Shown: piece by piece, positions 11,701-24,061 of the stretch | Layout: each line of letters begins with the position of its first letter | Position numbering within the stretch: position 1 is the first letter of the stretch | Origin: Sanderia malayensis | Lineage: Eukaryota; Cnidaria; Scyphozoa; Semaeostomeae; Pelagiidae | Length of the DNA: 64,000 bases | NCBI GenBank assembly: GCA_013076295.1 | Contig: RQOL01000882.1 | Coordinates: 1,054,001 to 1,118,000, forward strand | Reading direction: 5' to 3' | Made by a program: the position numbers and the translations under genes | Notes under the pieces: generated by a model | What the model was told of the DNA's origin: nothing | Database searches by the model: none | Seen by the model: the letters and a program-made list of their open reading frames with translations, nothing else

Positions 11701-14700
11701 AGGTATGGGTTTATAAGGCTGAGCATAGATGGAGCATTGAATATAGCACACACAAGGCTATAATCTAAGCAGTTGATAGTTGATAGATGCACACGTATGC
11801 TTGCTCTATCTTTACAAGGTATGGGTTTATAAGGCTGAGCATAGATGGAGCATTGAATATAGCACACACAAGGCTATAATCTAAGCAGTTGATAGTTGAT
11901 AGATGCACACGTATGCTTGCTCTATCTTTACAAGGTATGGGTTTATAAGGCTGAGCATAGATGGAGCATTGAATATAGCACACACAAGGCTATAATCTAA
12001 GCAGTTGATAGTTGATAGATGCACACGTATGCTTGCTCTATCTTTACAAGGTATGGGTTTATAAGGCTGAGCATAGATGGAGCATTGAATATAGCACACA
12101 CAAGGCTATAATCTAAGCAGTTGATAGTTGATAGATGCACACGTATGCTTGCTCTATCTTTGCAAGCTGTGGGTTTCTAAGGTTGAGCAAAGATGAAACA
12201 TTGAATATAGCACACACAAGGCTATAATCTAAGCAGTTGATAGTTGATAGATGCACACGTATGCTTGATCTATCTTTACAAGGTATGGGTTTATAAGGCT
12301 AAGCTCAGTCAATCCTTCGTAACCCACCAACCCCAATCAACCCCACGTTGCAAACCCTGCTCACCTGAGTTGCACAAATCACAGGCTTTGCCGCCATGTT
12401 GCACCGTGCAATGATCATCTTCTGCGCCAGGAACACCTTCTCTAGGGGAATCTCCATGCCCATGTCACCCCTGGCAACCATGACGCCATCGGCCACCATG
12501 AGAATCTCGTCGATATTGGTGATTCCCTCATGGTTTTCGATCTTCGCTATGACTTTGATGTGTTTGCCCTCTTCGCCGAGCACTTCCTTGACAGCGAAAA
12601 TGTCCTTGGCTTTGCGAATGAACGAGGCAAATACCATGTCAACCTGAAACGCAAAACCCCCGTCAATATAACATCGATGTATTGTATACACCCTGATGTG
12701 TTTGCAATAATACGGGGGTAACTACTCGTCTTGATGTGATGGAAAGAAACAACGGTCAATTGTTCATTGTGTTATTGGATGGGAGCAAGGGGGCAGGAAA
12801 ATATGAGACCAATTCAAATATACCCCCGTCAAAATGAGATTCATGTAATTCGAGTCACTTGCTAATAAAGAATAAAAAGAGACAATTCTTGTTCTTGTGT
12901 TCAGGTTCAGGTGATTGTGAGGCTGTTGTCTTTGTATCGGCAACCTCTCCTTTTTTGTTTATTTTTGTTTTTTGTTTTGTAAACAATACGAAATGATGTA
13001 TTTCCAGACTGTCGGACTATATTGTCTCATACTGTCACCCCTGGAAGGTCCATTTAATAAATTGATAAACAATGTGAAATGATAAATTTCCAGGTGGTAA
13101 AGTGTCTGACTATATTGTCTCATACTGTCACCCCTGGAAGATCCATTTCATCCAATAATATACAATGCGAAATGATATATTTCTAGGGGGTTAAGTGTCT
13201 GACTATATTGTCTTATACTGTCACCACTGGAAGGTCCATTTAGTCCAGTGCTAAGCAATACAAAATGAAATATTTCCAGGAGGTAAAGTGTCTGACTATA
13301 TTGTTTCATACTGTCACCCCTGGAAGATCCATTTCATCCAATAATATACAATGCGAAATGATATATTTCTAGGGGGTTAAGTGTCTGACTATATTGTCTC
13401 ATGCTGTCACCCCTGGAAGGACTACATGTGCCATGTGTAATCTTTTCTTTTCTTTACATGCCTGTTGAATGCGTAAAAGTTTCAGCTTTCAAGTTTCAGC
13501 TTTCGAGTTTTAACATCAAACTAATTACCCCCGGAATCATGCATCAAACACAACTGAATCCTCAGTAAATCAACTGGAAATACCGGGGGGATGGTTAACA
13601 TACGTTTTCCTTGACACCGAATCTCAAATCGGCTTTGTCCTTCTCGGAGACGGCCGGCAAATCAACAATGCATCCTGGGAGATTACAGTTCTTCCTGCTG
13701 CCAATCGTAGCCGTGTTGAGCACCTCAACCATCACATGATCGTCATGAATCCCCGTCACCTTTAGCGACAGCATCCCATCAGCCACCAGGATCTTCGTTC
13801 CATTGGTGACGGACGTCGTGAGTCCAGCATAGTCAATGTAGAGCAGGTCTTGGTCGCATTGGTCCGCGAGTTTCGGGTCCACGGACAGCTTGAGACTTTG
13901 ACCTCTTTTGTAAGTCGTTTCGGCACTCTGTGAAATGGAAAGGAGGCTCTGAAATGCCATGATATAGTGAAAGGGCAAAGCATTGTCATTGTGGACACCT
14001 CTTTGAAGTGAACACTTGTATAAAGTAGACACCTCAATGCCACCTATGCATAATAGTCACCACTTTGGGGAAGACACTTGTATAAAGTAGACACCTCAAT
14101 ATAGTGGTCATCTACACATAATAGTCACCACTTTAGGGAAGATACTTGTATAAAGTAGGCACCTCAATGCCACCTATACATAATAGTCACCACTTCGGCA
14201 TCACCTCAAAGGTACTCAAGACATAACACACAAGGGGGTGAGTGTGTGATAGGGGGGGGGGGTAAGACTTACAGAGCCTCCTTTCATTATCCCGGTTCTG
14301 ATTTCTGGTCCTTTTGTGTCCAATGCAATGGCAACTGGATGAGGGTATTCAACCTCGGCTGCTTTCCGGACGTTGTCAATGGTTTGCTTGTGGTACTAAA
14401 ACAACAAAAGTGAAACGAACTTCACTGTATATAGCAAACTAAACATCTGGTTCCTGTTGAACTGCTTCATAGTATACAATTAACTCTCATTAAACGAACT
14501 TCACTGTATATAGCAAACTAAACATCTCGTCTCTTGTTGAACTGCTTCAAAGTATACAATTAACCCTCATATAACGAACTTCCGTGAAGAATGTGAATGC
14601 CTGACCTCATGTGTTCCATGTGAGAAATTCATCCTAGCAATATTCATCCCACTGTAAATCATCTCTTTCAGCTTCTCAACCGATTGACATGCAGGACCTG

Positions 14701-15404
14701 CAAAGAGATTGAGTATATAAGAGCTAACTATACAAAGGGCGAACTAGACAGAACTGAGGCTAACTATTTTGTATAGTGTGGAACATACTATACAATAGTA
14801 TAGTATGGCATAGTATGTATAACAATTATACAATTGTTACTATACAGAACAATTGTATAATTGTTCTGTATACATACTATACAGAGCTGAGTACAGCTCT
14901 GTTATAAAATTCTCATGAAATTGATTGATAGGCTAAGCTCAGTAAACCCTTCAGGACTCTTCAACCCAGTGATCTAAATACAATACATTGATTGGTAGGC
15001 TGAGCTCAGATTCTTATAAAAAAAACGTGTATGCAATCTCAATAGTTTGATTGATAGATTGATAGGCAAATACGCTTATTATCTTTGTAAGGTATTGGTG
15101 TATGTGCTAAGCACAAAGGGTTCACTGAATAGCTAGACTAATCGAAGCAGTGCAACCCTGGTCCTTCCTCTCGATGTGACCACACCACACCTTTTGCCTT
15201 TTTGCCTAAAATTAATCCAGTACTGAAATGATTTAACTTACCTATGGTGCAAATAATGCCAGTTCCTCTGACAACCGGTGGCACAGAATCAATATCCAAG
15301 GCACATGTGAATTCCAGGTGATTCCTGGCACGAGCTGAGTTTAATTTTGTGTCTCGTTCATCGAGATCTTCTTTATATTCAAATCTTGCTTCGCCACCTG
15401 ACAT
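8794..15404 (-). CDS. PKM: Pyruvate kinase
   Basis: Eight coding exons on the minus strand: 15404-15242, 14697-14606, 14395-14273, 13927-13604, 12643-12365, 10543-10391, 9904-9741 and 9133-8794. All phases agree and give 545 residues (human PKM 531). The enzyme transfers phosphate from phosphoenolpyruvate to ADP, the last step of glycolysis in the cytosol. Family signatures are intact: [30 protein letters not shown], the catalytic-lysine motif KIENHEG, the metal-binding [10 protein letters not shown], and [17 protein letters not shown] with MLSGETAKG. The C-domain keeps the fructose-1,6-bisphosphate phosphate loop as STSGRT (TKSGRS in human PKM2), suggesting allosteric activation. The tail runs about 18 residues past the usual end. 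An acceptor at 15413, just upstream of the ATG, implies at least one further 5' non-coding exon. Most introns carry their own tandem array. The symbol follows the animal family; M or L type cannot be assigned. Confidence 0.96.
9290..9720. repeat. 93 bp array, PK intron 7
   Basis: Four to five units read as the reverse complement of the PCLAF array: ctgtcacccctggaaggtcc followed by tatttccaggaggtaaag. It lies between exons 9133 and 9741. Confidence 0.88.
9930..10375. repeat. 93 bp array, PK intron 6
   Basis: About four units are in the opposite orientation to the neighbouring intron 7 array. Unit landmarks are tttacctcctggaaatatat and tccaggggtgacagtat. A partial unit (ctcctgggggtaac) reaches almost to the donor of exon 6. 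Confidence 0.88.
10660..12300. repeat. 116 bp satellite in PK intron 5
   Basis: About 14 head-to-tail copies are spaced exactly 116 bp, with landmarks agcagttgatagttgatag and gcacacacaaggctataatc. Two subtypes differ at ggtatgggtttataag versus gctgtgggtttctaag. Blocks 11185-11519 and 11533-11867 are nearly identical at an offset of 348 bp, a three-unit higher-order repeat. More copies sit upstream of PK at 15540-15910. Confidence 0.95.
12990..13430. repeat. 93 bp array, PK intron 4
   Basis: Four to five units are oriented as in intron 7 (ctgtcacccctggaaggtcc). Two non-adjacent units are almost identical (around 13140 and 13320), suggesting a recent two-unit duplication. Confidence 0.88.
13980..14215. 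repeat. About 65 bp tandem repeat, PK intron 3
   Basis: Three units are marked by acttgtataaagta at 14014, 14077 and 14144 and share cataatagtcaccactt. They fill the intron between the exons at 13927 and 14273. Confidence 0.8.
14405..14580. repeat. 80 bp repeat family, PK intron 2
   Basis: About two units are the reverse complement of the family in CSDE1 introns, with landmarks cgaacttcactgtatatagc and gaactgcttca. Other members are at 44515-44700, 46268-46590 and 49855-50160. Confidence 0.8.
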
Positions 15405-15539
15405 TTTCAATCCTAAAAACAAACAGATAATCAGTTCTCTGTGAGATAAAATTAAAACTATGAAAGATGTGGTGATTTCCTTTTAGAATTTCCTCGGATA
15501 TGCATATTATAAGGTATGTTTTTGCATGGTCAAATTTGA

Positions 15540-15910
15540 GGAAGATAGATTTGAATATAGTACATGCAAGGCTATAATCTAAGCAGTTGATAGTTGATAG
15601 ATGCACACGTATGCTTGCTCTATCTTTACAAGGTACTGGTTTCTAAGACTAAGCATAGATGGAGCATTGAATATGGCACACACAAGGCTATAATCTAAGC
15701 AGTTGATAGTTGATAGATGCACACATTTGCTTGCTCTATCTTTACGAGGGATGGGTTTCTAAGGTTGAGCATAGATGGAGCATTGAATATAGCACACACA
15801 AGGCTATAATCTAAGCAGTTGATAGTTGATAGATGCACACATTTGCTTGCTCTATCTTTACGAGGGATGGGTTTCTAAGGTTGAAGAAAGATGGAGCAAT
15901 GAATATAGTA
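15540..15910. repeat. 116 bp satellite copies upstream of PK
   Basis: Three copies of the unit found in PK intron 5 (agcagttgatagttgatag, spaced about 116 bp) lie in what is probably the first, non-coding intron of PK. The flanking copies are more diverged. Confidence 0.85.
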
Positions 15911-16499
15911 CATGCAAAATTCATGTTGGTTAGCTTCAAACACTATATCTGTTATTTTCACAAATTTACCCTCATATATAATGCAATTTCGCGACGTTAC
16001 AAAAATTTTCGAAAAGTAAACAGGGCACCTGTCCGAAAGACAAAGCAAACATTTAAAAAATTGTCTGCGATTAAATTAAAATAAACGGCGTGAATATTCA
16101 TGCCTACGGAACTAAAGTAATAATACTCGAGAGTCGAGGTTATAAATTGTAAGTTAGGAGATAATATTCATGTGTAATTATTCAGTGCGATTGTGTTTCG
16201 CATGAATTATCGAATTGTGTTGTGATGAAAAAGATGGCTTTCCGTAGACCGTAGAGTAACAGGGGCATAAAATAAGACCTCTATCGACGCGGAAACCTTA
16301 TTGAATGCTTTGCCTTTCTAACAAATAAATAACGAAATACAATTATACTGGATATGGAGGCATTTTTATAATTAACTTGTTGCATTTCTCCAATTTATGA
16401 CGATATGGATACCTGAAGGTACACTAAGTCTTGGAAAAGCCTCCAAAAGCCTCAGTCAATTTGCGAGGGGTTGTTTCAATAACGCGGCAGAGTTCAGAA

Positions 16500-16790
16500 A
16501 AACATGGCTAATAAGATAACAAAAAACAATTCCCAAATCTTTTGCGTACCTTAATATGTACAATTATCTTGATAATTTGCTTCAATATCGTGTTATTCCA
16601 TGCAGAATTGCAAACAGACGTTTTTGTTTGAGTGGAAAACCGGAGAGAATTCGTTGGTTTAGGAATAATCCTCTTTTTGACAGCAGCTCCTCTCCCTCCC
16701 ACTCCCACATAACACAAATCACGTGTTCATAACTTCATTTACATGTGATTTTAGCCTGATGTCACGTGCACTAAGCTTTTCAAATGTTTT
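16500..16790 (-). promoter_or_regulatory. Candidate PK first exon and promoter
   Basis: On the minus strand a donor-like TTAAG/GTACGC lies at about 16549, ending a candidate 5' non-coding exon. Two perfect CACGTG E-boxes (16720-16725 and 16763-16768) lie just upstream. E-box pairs control mammalian liver pyruvate kinase through ChREBP, with tighter spacing than here. The motifs are seen; the promoter role is inferred. Confidence 0.3.
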
Positions 16791-17220
16791 GGTTCTTGTG
16801 AATGAGTGTGGTGGAGCAGAAAAATAAGAAAAGAAGAATTTTTATAAATTGAGAAAGATATGTTGATCAATTTATAATTCTGATTGGAAATAATTTAACA
16901 GTTAGTCTTGAAATGAAAGGGTCTCTATCTATAATTGTTTTTTACTTCAATTTCACTTGGAATTTACATTTCGATTTAAAAATTGAATTTTTCCGATCGG
17001 AAAAAGTATCAAGATATGTTTATGAAAATATGAAGGTATTATGAAGATATGTTTTGTTACCTGTACATTCTCTCCATGATAATGTTTTTTATTGTTTTTA
17101 TTTAATTAATTCATTTTATTCAGACAAACTTGTATTATATATTGTTTGTTTTATTCAGACAAACTTGTTTTTCCAAGTTTTAATATTTACTTTCTTGTTC
17201 AAGTTGTGATGTTGTTCAAA

Positions 17221-17835
<615 letters not shown>

Positions 17836-18242
17836 ATTTCAAATGTTTCTTAAATATTTCCTTGTAGTTCCTTGTAGGTTTCTTAAATTTTAGGGCGTCT
17901 AGATCTAGGTTTCATATAAACCGGTTTCTTATAAAAAAAACGTGTAATTTCGGTTCATTTGCAGATGACAGCTTTGAATTCTGCTGCTTGCGATTCAATT
18001 TCGTTGACTTTGGCGATATTTTCAGCACTTAAAATGCAAAGCTCAGTGAAATTAAAATAATCAGCTGTTGTTGATATTTACCGAAGGGTTCTTCCCTTAC
18101 GACATGTGCAATTCAAATTTCACAAATTACAGGGAACTTCCCCACACCACATTTCGAAACCCCTGAAAATTTCGTTTGGATAAATGACCCTAATAAACTT
18201 TGATGAGTAAATATATCTTCTAGAAATTGATAATTTTAAGTA

Positions 18243-18375
18243 CCGTAAATCCTCGAATTAGCCACCTAGGGGCTTATTTGTTTTTGACATTTTCGGAGGG
18301 GGCTTATTAACAATTTGTAGTCCTAGGGTTGAGGCTTTTTCGAGGGGAAGCTTATTCGATGGTGGGGCGAGTTGA
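18243..18375. mobile_element. Truncated CCGTAAATCCTCGA-family MITE
   Basis: It starts CCGTAAATCCTCGAATTAG after TA, like the element at 7960. It contains ggggcttatt modules but lacks the mirrored right terminus. Confidence 0.6.
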
Positions 18376-18399
18376 TTTGCATTACTGACACTCATGTTA

Positions 18400-19640
18400 G
18401 GGAATTCCCCGACCCAGGCGGGGAACTCCCTTTCCCTTTCTCTCCCATCATTCTCAGCTGTCGTTCCCTCTTGTTATGTTAATTTTTGGATTAGGATGCA
18501 TGCATTAAGTTTGATGTGTTTTGCTCTGTAATTCTCAGTTGTAAAATTGCAGTTTTGAAGACTATAGGAGGTAAGTTTATGAGTCTTGGCACTTTATTAC
18601 CACAATATTATATATATTCCATATTATTAATGTATTTCTTAATGTTAGAAGACTCTTTAAATGTTTTATGACATTTTTGATTTCAACATGGGCGTATCAA
18701 TCAATTACTTGCATTATTTACGGTTTGAAAACATGGCGAAGGTTGCAGATGCCCAATTTTGACTCGTCAAAAATGGAGTTCTTTTTATCTTAAGCCGCAA
18801 ATAAAAACCATAAAATATTGTTTTATTATATTTAAATTATCCATAACAATATCTGGTATTGCTTTCAATCGTTTTACAACACACAAAATTGGTATCCCTG
18901 TTTCATTTTCAAAACTTCTTCGAAGCACTTCGAGCTTATCTTGGTGTAGTTTGGCAAGAATTGCCTGGTATATCTACTTTTATCAAGTGACAACTCATTG
19001 ATATCAGATAAGGTTTAATTTTGTAAAATTTTGGGATTTATGTGTTCATGAACAGTTAACAAATGTCAAATTCAGCTGCCAAGTTTTAGCCCAGAAGCTT
19101 TACCATTATAGTGCAATCAAATTTCCCCCGCTGGAATTCCCAACGAGGTATTTCCTCTGGGACACCCCTTCCCTGCAGCCCTATTCAATCCCAGAGTCCC
19201 GAGCGGCCTCATTTTCTTCTGTTATGCTAATTTATAGAGTCCCTATCCACCAATCACGAGGGGAGTAATATGCACGTGATGCCTGAGATTGAAAGTAAAC
19301 GAAAGCGAAAGTTTTTAATCTTGTCCATTTCTTTTTAAATTTCAATTTATTTCTTCAACTGCTGATTGCTTGTTACTTCAACCAGAAAAAGTAAGTTCAT
19401 GGTTTTATTCTTCTGATTATATCTTTACGAATATAGCATAACTAATAATTTATGTCAATGTTCTTTTTAAATGTTTTACAACTTTCATTTCAACACGGGC
19501 GTATGAAATCTCACTTACATAAAACCTCCACCATTTCGAAAGCAGGGTTCAGGTTGCAGATGACCAATTTTGATTAAAAATGGCGTTACTTTTTATCTTA
19601 ATCTACAAGTAAGCTATCAAAATACAGCTGATAAGTTATC
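18400..19640. repeat. Diverged tandem segmental duplication
   Basis: Segment 18400-18910 and segment 19120-19680 share an ordered series of words: gttatgctaattt-like, then ggtaagttyatg, then ttaaatgttttaygac, then caacayggcgtat, then ggttgcagatg, then ctttttatctta. The order and spacing are kept, so this is an old tandem duplication of roughly 700 bp. No coding frame is conserved between the copies. Each copy has a donor-like GTAAGT (about 18572 and 19390). Confidence 0.6.
19291..19312 (+). promoter_or_regulatory. ISRE/IRF-like motif
   Basis: The sequence gaaagtaaacgaaagcgaaa followed by gt contains GAAANNGAAA-type spacing, the binding pattern of interferon regulatory factors. It lies 5.2 kb upstream of the NLR-like coding start on the same strand, about 80 bp before a good donor (AAAAA/GTAAGT near 19390). 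It could mark a distant promoter with a non-coding first exon. The motif is seen; the role is inferred. Confidence 0.35.
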
Positions 19641-20525
19641 CAACACAAAATTTTGTGTTGTTTTCATTCGTTTTTTACACATAAAACTGATTTTTCTGCG
19701 AGTGGATATTCACTTCCTTGTTCAACATGTTTGTTGAATAAAAACTCCAGCTCACAGGCTCCTACTAAAGTACGGAACGCGAAACGAAACGCGAAACGGA
19801 ATATGGGGCAGAACGGAACGGATTACTAAAATGCGGAACGGATTACTAAAATGCGAAACGATTACGTCAACAAGAGCATGGCCGATTACTAAATTAAGGA
19901 ACGATTACTAAAATACGAAGCACAGCTGTTTTTCTGCTTTTTTTTGCAAAATGTGTGAAACACAGACCCGAACATTTGTTGTTGTTCGCATAATGGCGGC
20001 GGGCGTATCTTTGCATTGCAAGTTTAGATGGCTTGTTTTTGGTCTCAGCTACATTAAGAAGGATCAGATTCAACTTTAAAGGTTATTTACAGTTTAATGG
20101 TAATTTTGAAATTATTGTGTAGGTATTCACTTTCATTTACTGTTGGAATTTCCAAAATATCCTTTTAGTAGGCCAACCCTAGACTCATTACATTGCGTCC
20201 CTGTGTTTAGCTCGACTTTCGCTACCCACCAGGGACTTATCACATTGCTATTGCGAAAACCGGACAAAAATGATTGGCCTCGATTTCATTAATTCTTAAA
20301 TTTTTCATGACACGACCCCCTTGCAAGCAAAATCCAGAACAATGATCTGTAGGGATGCCTGTCTGCTTTGCAGGTTTGGTTGGCTAGAAATTTGATATGA
20401 AATAAAGATCCACTTGCGTCAGTACGGTGGCCCATCCCAGCAATGCAGACCAATAGAAAACAATACGCACCGGTTTCGGGGGTTTGCGCGCCATATTTCT
20501 CACAAACTCTTGTTCCTACATACAC

Positions 20526-20930
20526 CACAGAATAGAGATAATACAGAAGGCCAACTCGAGCATTTTCGATGGTCACGCATGTAAGCGAGGTTAAGGACTC
20601 CAAAACACGTGTTGTGTAATATGCTAAGTATAATAAATAAAAAAAAACAATAATTATGCCTTCATTTTATTATTCCGTGTATCAGTGAAAGTTTCTTCAC
20701 TTGTATGTAACGCCCTTTTAATGACATTCACGCACAACACCCGCTTTCCCTGCCACTGCATTTGGTCACTATCCGCCATTAAACATAGGCCTATTCTCTT
20801 TTCCTATTGTTCGCCCATTGTTCTGCCACTGGCTACATGAAAACGAGTTTAAGGACTCCACAAAATCCATGACCATGAGCTTCAAAGGATACCGACACGA
20901 GTTGGCCTTCTGTATTATCTCTATTCTGTG
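20526..20930. repeat. Nested perfect 33 bp inverted repeat
   Basis: Positions 20526-20558 and 20898-20930 are perfect reverse complements over 33 bp (containing gagataatacagaaggccaa). They enclose about 340 bp inside the large element. They may be the termini of a nested smaller element; no target duplication was recognised. Confidence 0.65.
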
Positions 20931-22559
20931 CATACACTTTGCTGGCGTGAAGGTGCCCATGGGGAGGTTGGGGGGCCTGTGATTAAAACAGCGTACTGTG
21001 ATCAAACCCCCGAAACACTGATCCAGCCAGGTTAATAGCTGGAGATATGAAGAACCTATGCTTTTGTCGTGAAGATAGATAATAAACAAAGTAGTTGGAT
21101 AAATTACGACATATCGTTAATTTGGATGAGTTTTTAATGTAATGTAATGGTTGTAGTATGTAAAATAATATTCGTTTACTACAACCAATATTCCTACAGG
21201 ATGCATGAGGTTAGGAACCTTGCTTACTCTTGCGCACTGCTGGAATCTATGCTCTTGTCGTGGATTAACAAGACTTTACACGATTTCGTCGTTATAAAAT
21301 ATGAATTTATTGTGATTATTTCAAAATTATAAGTTATGCGGTATGCTTGCTAAACTTTTGTTCACGCAAAGACGCGTTATGATGGGCCTAAAATTTTCAT
21401 AAATATTTTCAGCCTCCAAGGAAAACAAAGTCTGCATCTGTGATTTTCTGTTCAACATAAACAATGTAAAAATGCTTTAGATGAACAACAAAATCAAGTT
21501 ATTCGGGGCAAGATCAAGTGTTTATTTTATCCCGGTGATAATATTTTGAAGATCCAACAAGACACAACAGTGCGAATATAACATTGAGCATAGAATATAG
21601 AAATATTATAAAACCATATCACAACAACAAACTTTCATATAAGGGGCTGTGGTGTTCTGTTCTGTGGGCATAGTGCCGGCCACTTTGCACCAATATGTTT
21701 ACGCCATCTCCTGCCTTGACCATGTGACATTACATTACATCATATGCAACCTATACTGGGGCTGCGAGAACCTATACAGGGGCAACCTATACTGGGGCGA
21801 TCGCAACCAGCACGGGTGTACCTAAGAGGAATTGCAATTGCAATGAAAAAAGCTGCCAAACACATGAGCTACTGATTTTTTACAAAACTGATAATGGATT
21901 TACATCGGCTTTATAGAAATACAACATTAGTACGTACCAAAAGTTGAATTGCACTTTCCTTGGAAGATACTATATAGATAGTTGTCATAACAAGATGTTC
22001 ACAGAGTGGGAACAGATATAATGAAGCTTATTTACCTTTGTTTGAGATGAAGGGTAATGTGTTTGGTGGTTTTGCAATATTCTTCCGCCTGTTACTTGTC
22101 CTTTTTAAACAATTTTTCTTTGGCGATGGAAGGTAGGTCCGCCGTCTACGAAACAGATATTTCAAAAAGCGCCGACTTTTGTAAAATTCCCATCCATTCA
22201 TTAACATCAAAGGAGGCAAGGTTCTTTTGTGAAAGGTTATATAATGGCCTCGTTTCAATGCAGCGAAACCTACTGCTATTGAATAATTTAAAATGCAGAA
22301 ATGCATCTCATTAAAATCTTAAAGAACAAACAATGTGGGTATTATTGTACGAAGATATATATATCAGACATGCACTAAGAAGAAAGAGACTCAAAAGACA
22401 AAACTCTCCATCTCGACAAGCCTGTTTCATGGTTACCCACTCATCAGGAGATGTACAGATAAATATATTCCTGTATACAACTAATTTATATGCTGAGGGT
22501 GGTTAAGAAAGTATGCGGGGGAGGTGTTAGTTTACAATTCTTTGTTCTATTGTATTGGG

Positions 22560-22810
22560 TTATATCCCTGTTTCATTTTCAAAACTTCTTCGAACCACTT
22601 CGAGCTTATCTGGGCATAGTTTGGCAAGAATTACCTGGTATGTATATCTACTTGCCAAGTTTTTATGAAGTGACAACTCATTGGTATCAAATAAGGTTTA
22701 ATTTAGCTAAATTTTGGGATTTTGTGTTCATGAACAGTTAACAAATGTCAAATTCAAGTGCCAAGTTTTAGCCTAGAAACTTTACCATTATAGTACAATC
22801 AAACACCCTT
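22560..22810 (+). repeat. Direct copy of the 18890-19110 segment inside the large element
   Basis: Both segments share cctgtttcattttcaaaact, tttggcaagaatt, gtgacaactcattg and catgaacagttaacaaatgt in the same order, with a few small indels. One copy is outside and one inside the 3.9 kb element, so the element either captured local sequence or carries a dispersed repeat. Confidence 0.75.
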
Positions 22811-24061
22811 GGATTGTTCAATTGTACGAACACATACATTCTACAAACGTCATTCTACATTGATGGCACAATGTTAAAGATTTATAATGATTTATTATCC
22901 ATACATTACAAAACTATTTGTTTTTCTTCTGCTTGCTTACAGTGTGCATTAAACTCTAGTGAACGATATCACATCACATAATAAAATTTTCGTAATGAAA
23001 CATTGAAACATTTTCTGTGGTCTTCTTCATTTGTCTTTGTACTTTCCTATTCTTAACTCTTCAATTGAAAAGCTGTCAACACAAAAGGCGATGTGATGCA
23101 TGTTCATTAAATATTTTAGAACGGCTTGAGCACTGACGATAATTTGTAGAAAAATGGGTTTCTCTAGCCTTGACAGTCGACCCGACCGTCCAGGCCCAAC
23201 ACGACGTGGAGTATTCTGCCCAAGGTCGGGTAGGCCTACTAAAAGGATATTTTGGAAATTCCAGCAGTAAATGAAAGTGAATACCTACACAATAATTTCA
23301 AAATTACCATTAAACTGTAAATAACCTTTAAAGTTGAGTCTGATCCTTCTTAATGTAGCTGAGACCAAAAACAAGCCATCTAAACTTGCAATGCAAAGAT
23401 ACGCCCGCCGCCATTATGCGAACAACAACAAATGTTCGGGTCTGTGTTTCACAAATTTTGCAAAAAAAAGCAGAAAAACAGCCGTGCTTCGTATTTTAGT
23501 AATCGTTCCTTATTTTAGTAATCGGCCATGCCCTTGTTGATGTAATCGCTTTGCATTTTAGTAATCCGTTTCGTTCCGTTCCGCCCCATATTCCGTTTCG
23601 CGTTTCGTTTCGCGTTCCGTACTTTAGTAGGTGCCAGCTCACAAACATTTTTGTTTGTTTATTGATAATTGGCAAGTTCATCCGCGAACACTGTATACGT
23701 ATTAAATTCCATCAGATTATTAATCATCAACATCGAAGAGCAAAAACTCTTTTTCTCGGGTGTGGTACACGTTAAAGATGGGCGGGTATGCTCAGTGATC
23801 ATAATCATACCATTAGATTACGATTGTATTGGAATGAATTGGTATGGCTGTTCCTGACTTTAGCATTCACGCCGAATAGTTTTCCAAGCTAAGCATTTAT
23901 AGTGAGGTTCTTTCTGCGAACAAAGTGCCCATTTCAGTTGGATCTCTACGTCTGTTGAACGCACACAGGCTTGGCACATATAGGCCTTTTTAAGTCCACG
24001 CGAACCTGTGAACCCCTCCGTATATAGTTTGATAAGCTACACGTCCAGCTGCAAACAATTA

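Larger units (their letters stand above)
19757..23635. mobile_element. 3.9 kb element with ~420 bp terminal inverted repeats
   Basis: The left arm 19757-20180 is matched in reverse complement by 23225-23635. The tips are GGCTCCTACTAAAGTACGG (left) and GGCACCTACTAAAGTACGG (right arm, inverted). Exact 8 bp direct repeats AGCTCACA flank it (19749-19756 and 23636-23643), so it is a complete insertion. Sub-terminal repeats of ggattactaaaatgcg lie in both arms. No open frame inside exceeds about 110 residues and none looks like a transposase, so it is non-autonomous or decayed. The 8 bp duplication is compatible with hAT, P, Merlin or related superfamilies; I cannot choose. Confidence 0.85.

Noticed and set aside
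10660..12300. Possible CRISPR-like regular array
   Set aside because: Units are contiguous 116 bp tandem copies without unique spacers, in a eukaryotic intron.
20289..21089. Two ~105-residue minus-strand frames inside the large element
   Set aside because: They do not resemble any transposase motif and overlap the nested inverted repeat; not supported as genes.
22370..22460. Segment ctgtttcatggttacccact that looked like part of a conserved gene
   Set aside because: No open frame in either strand; probably a dispersed non-coding repeat.
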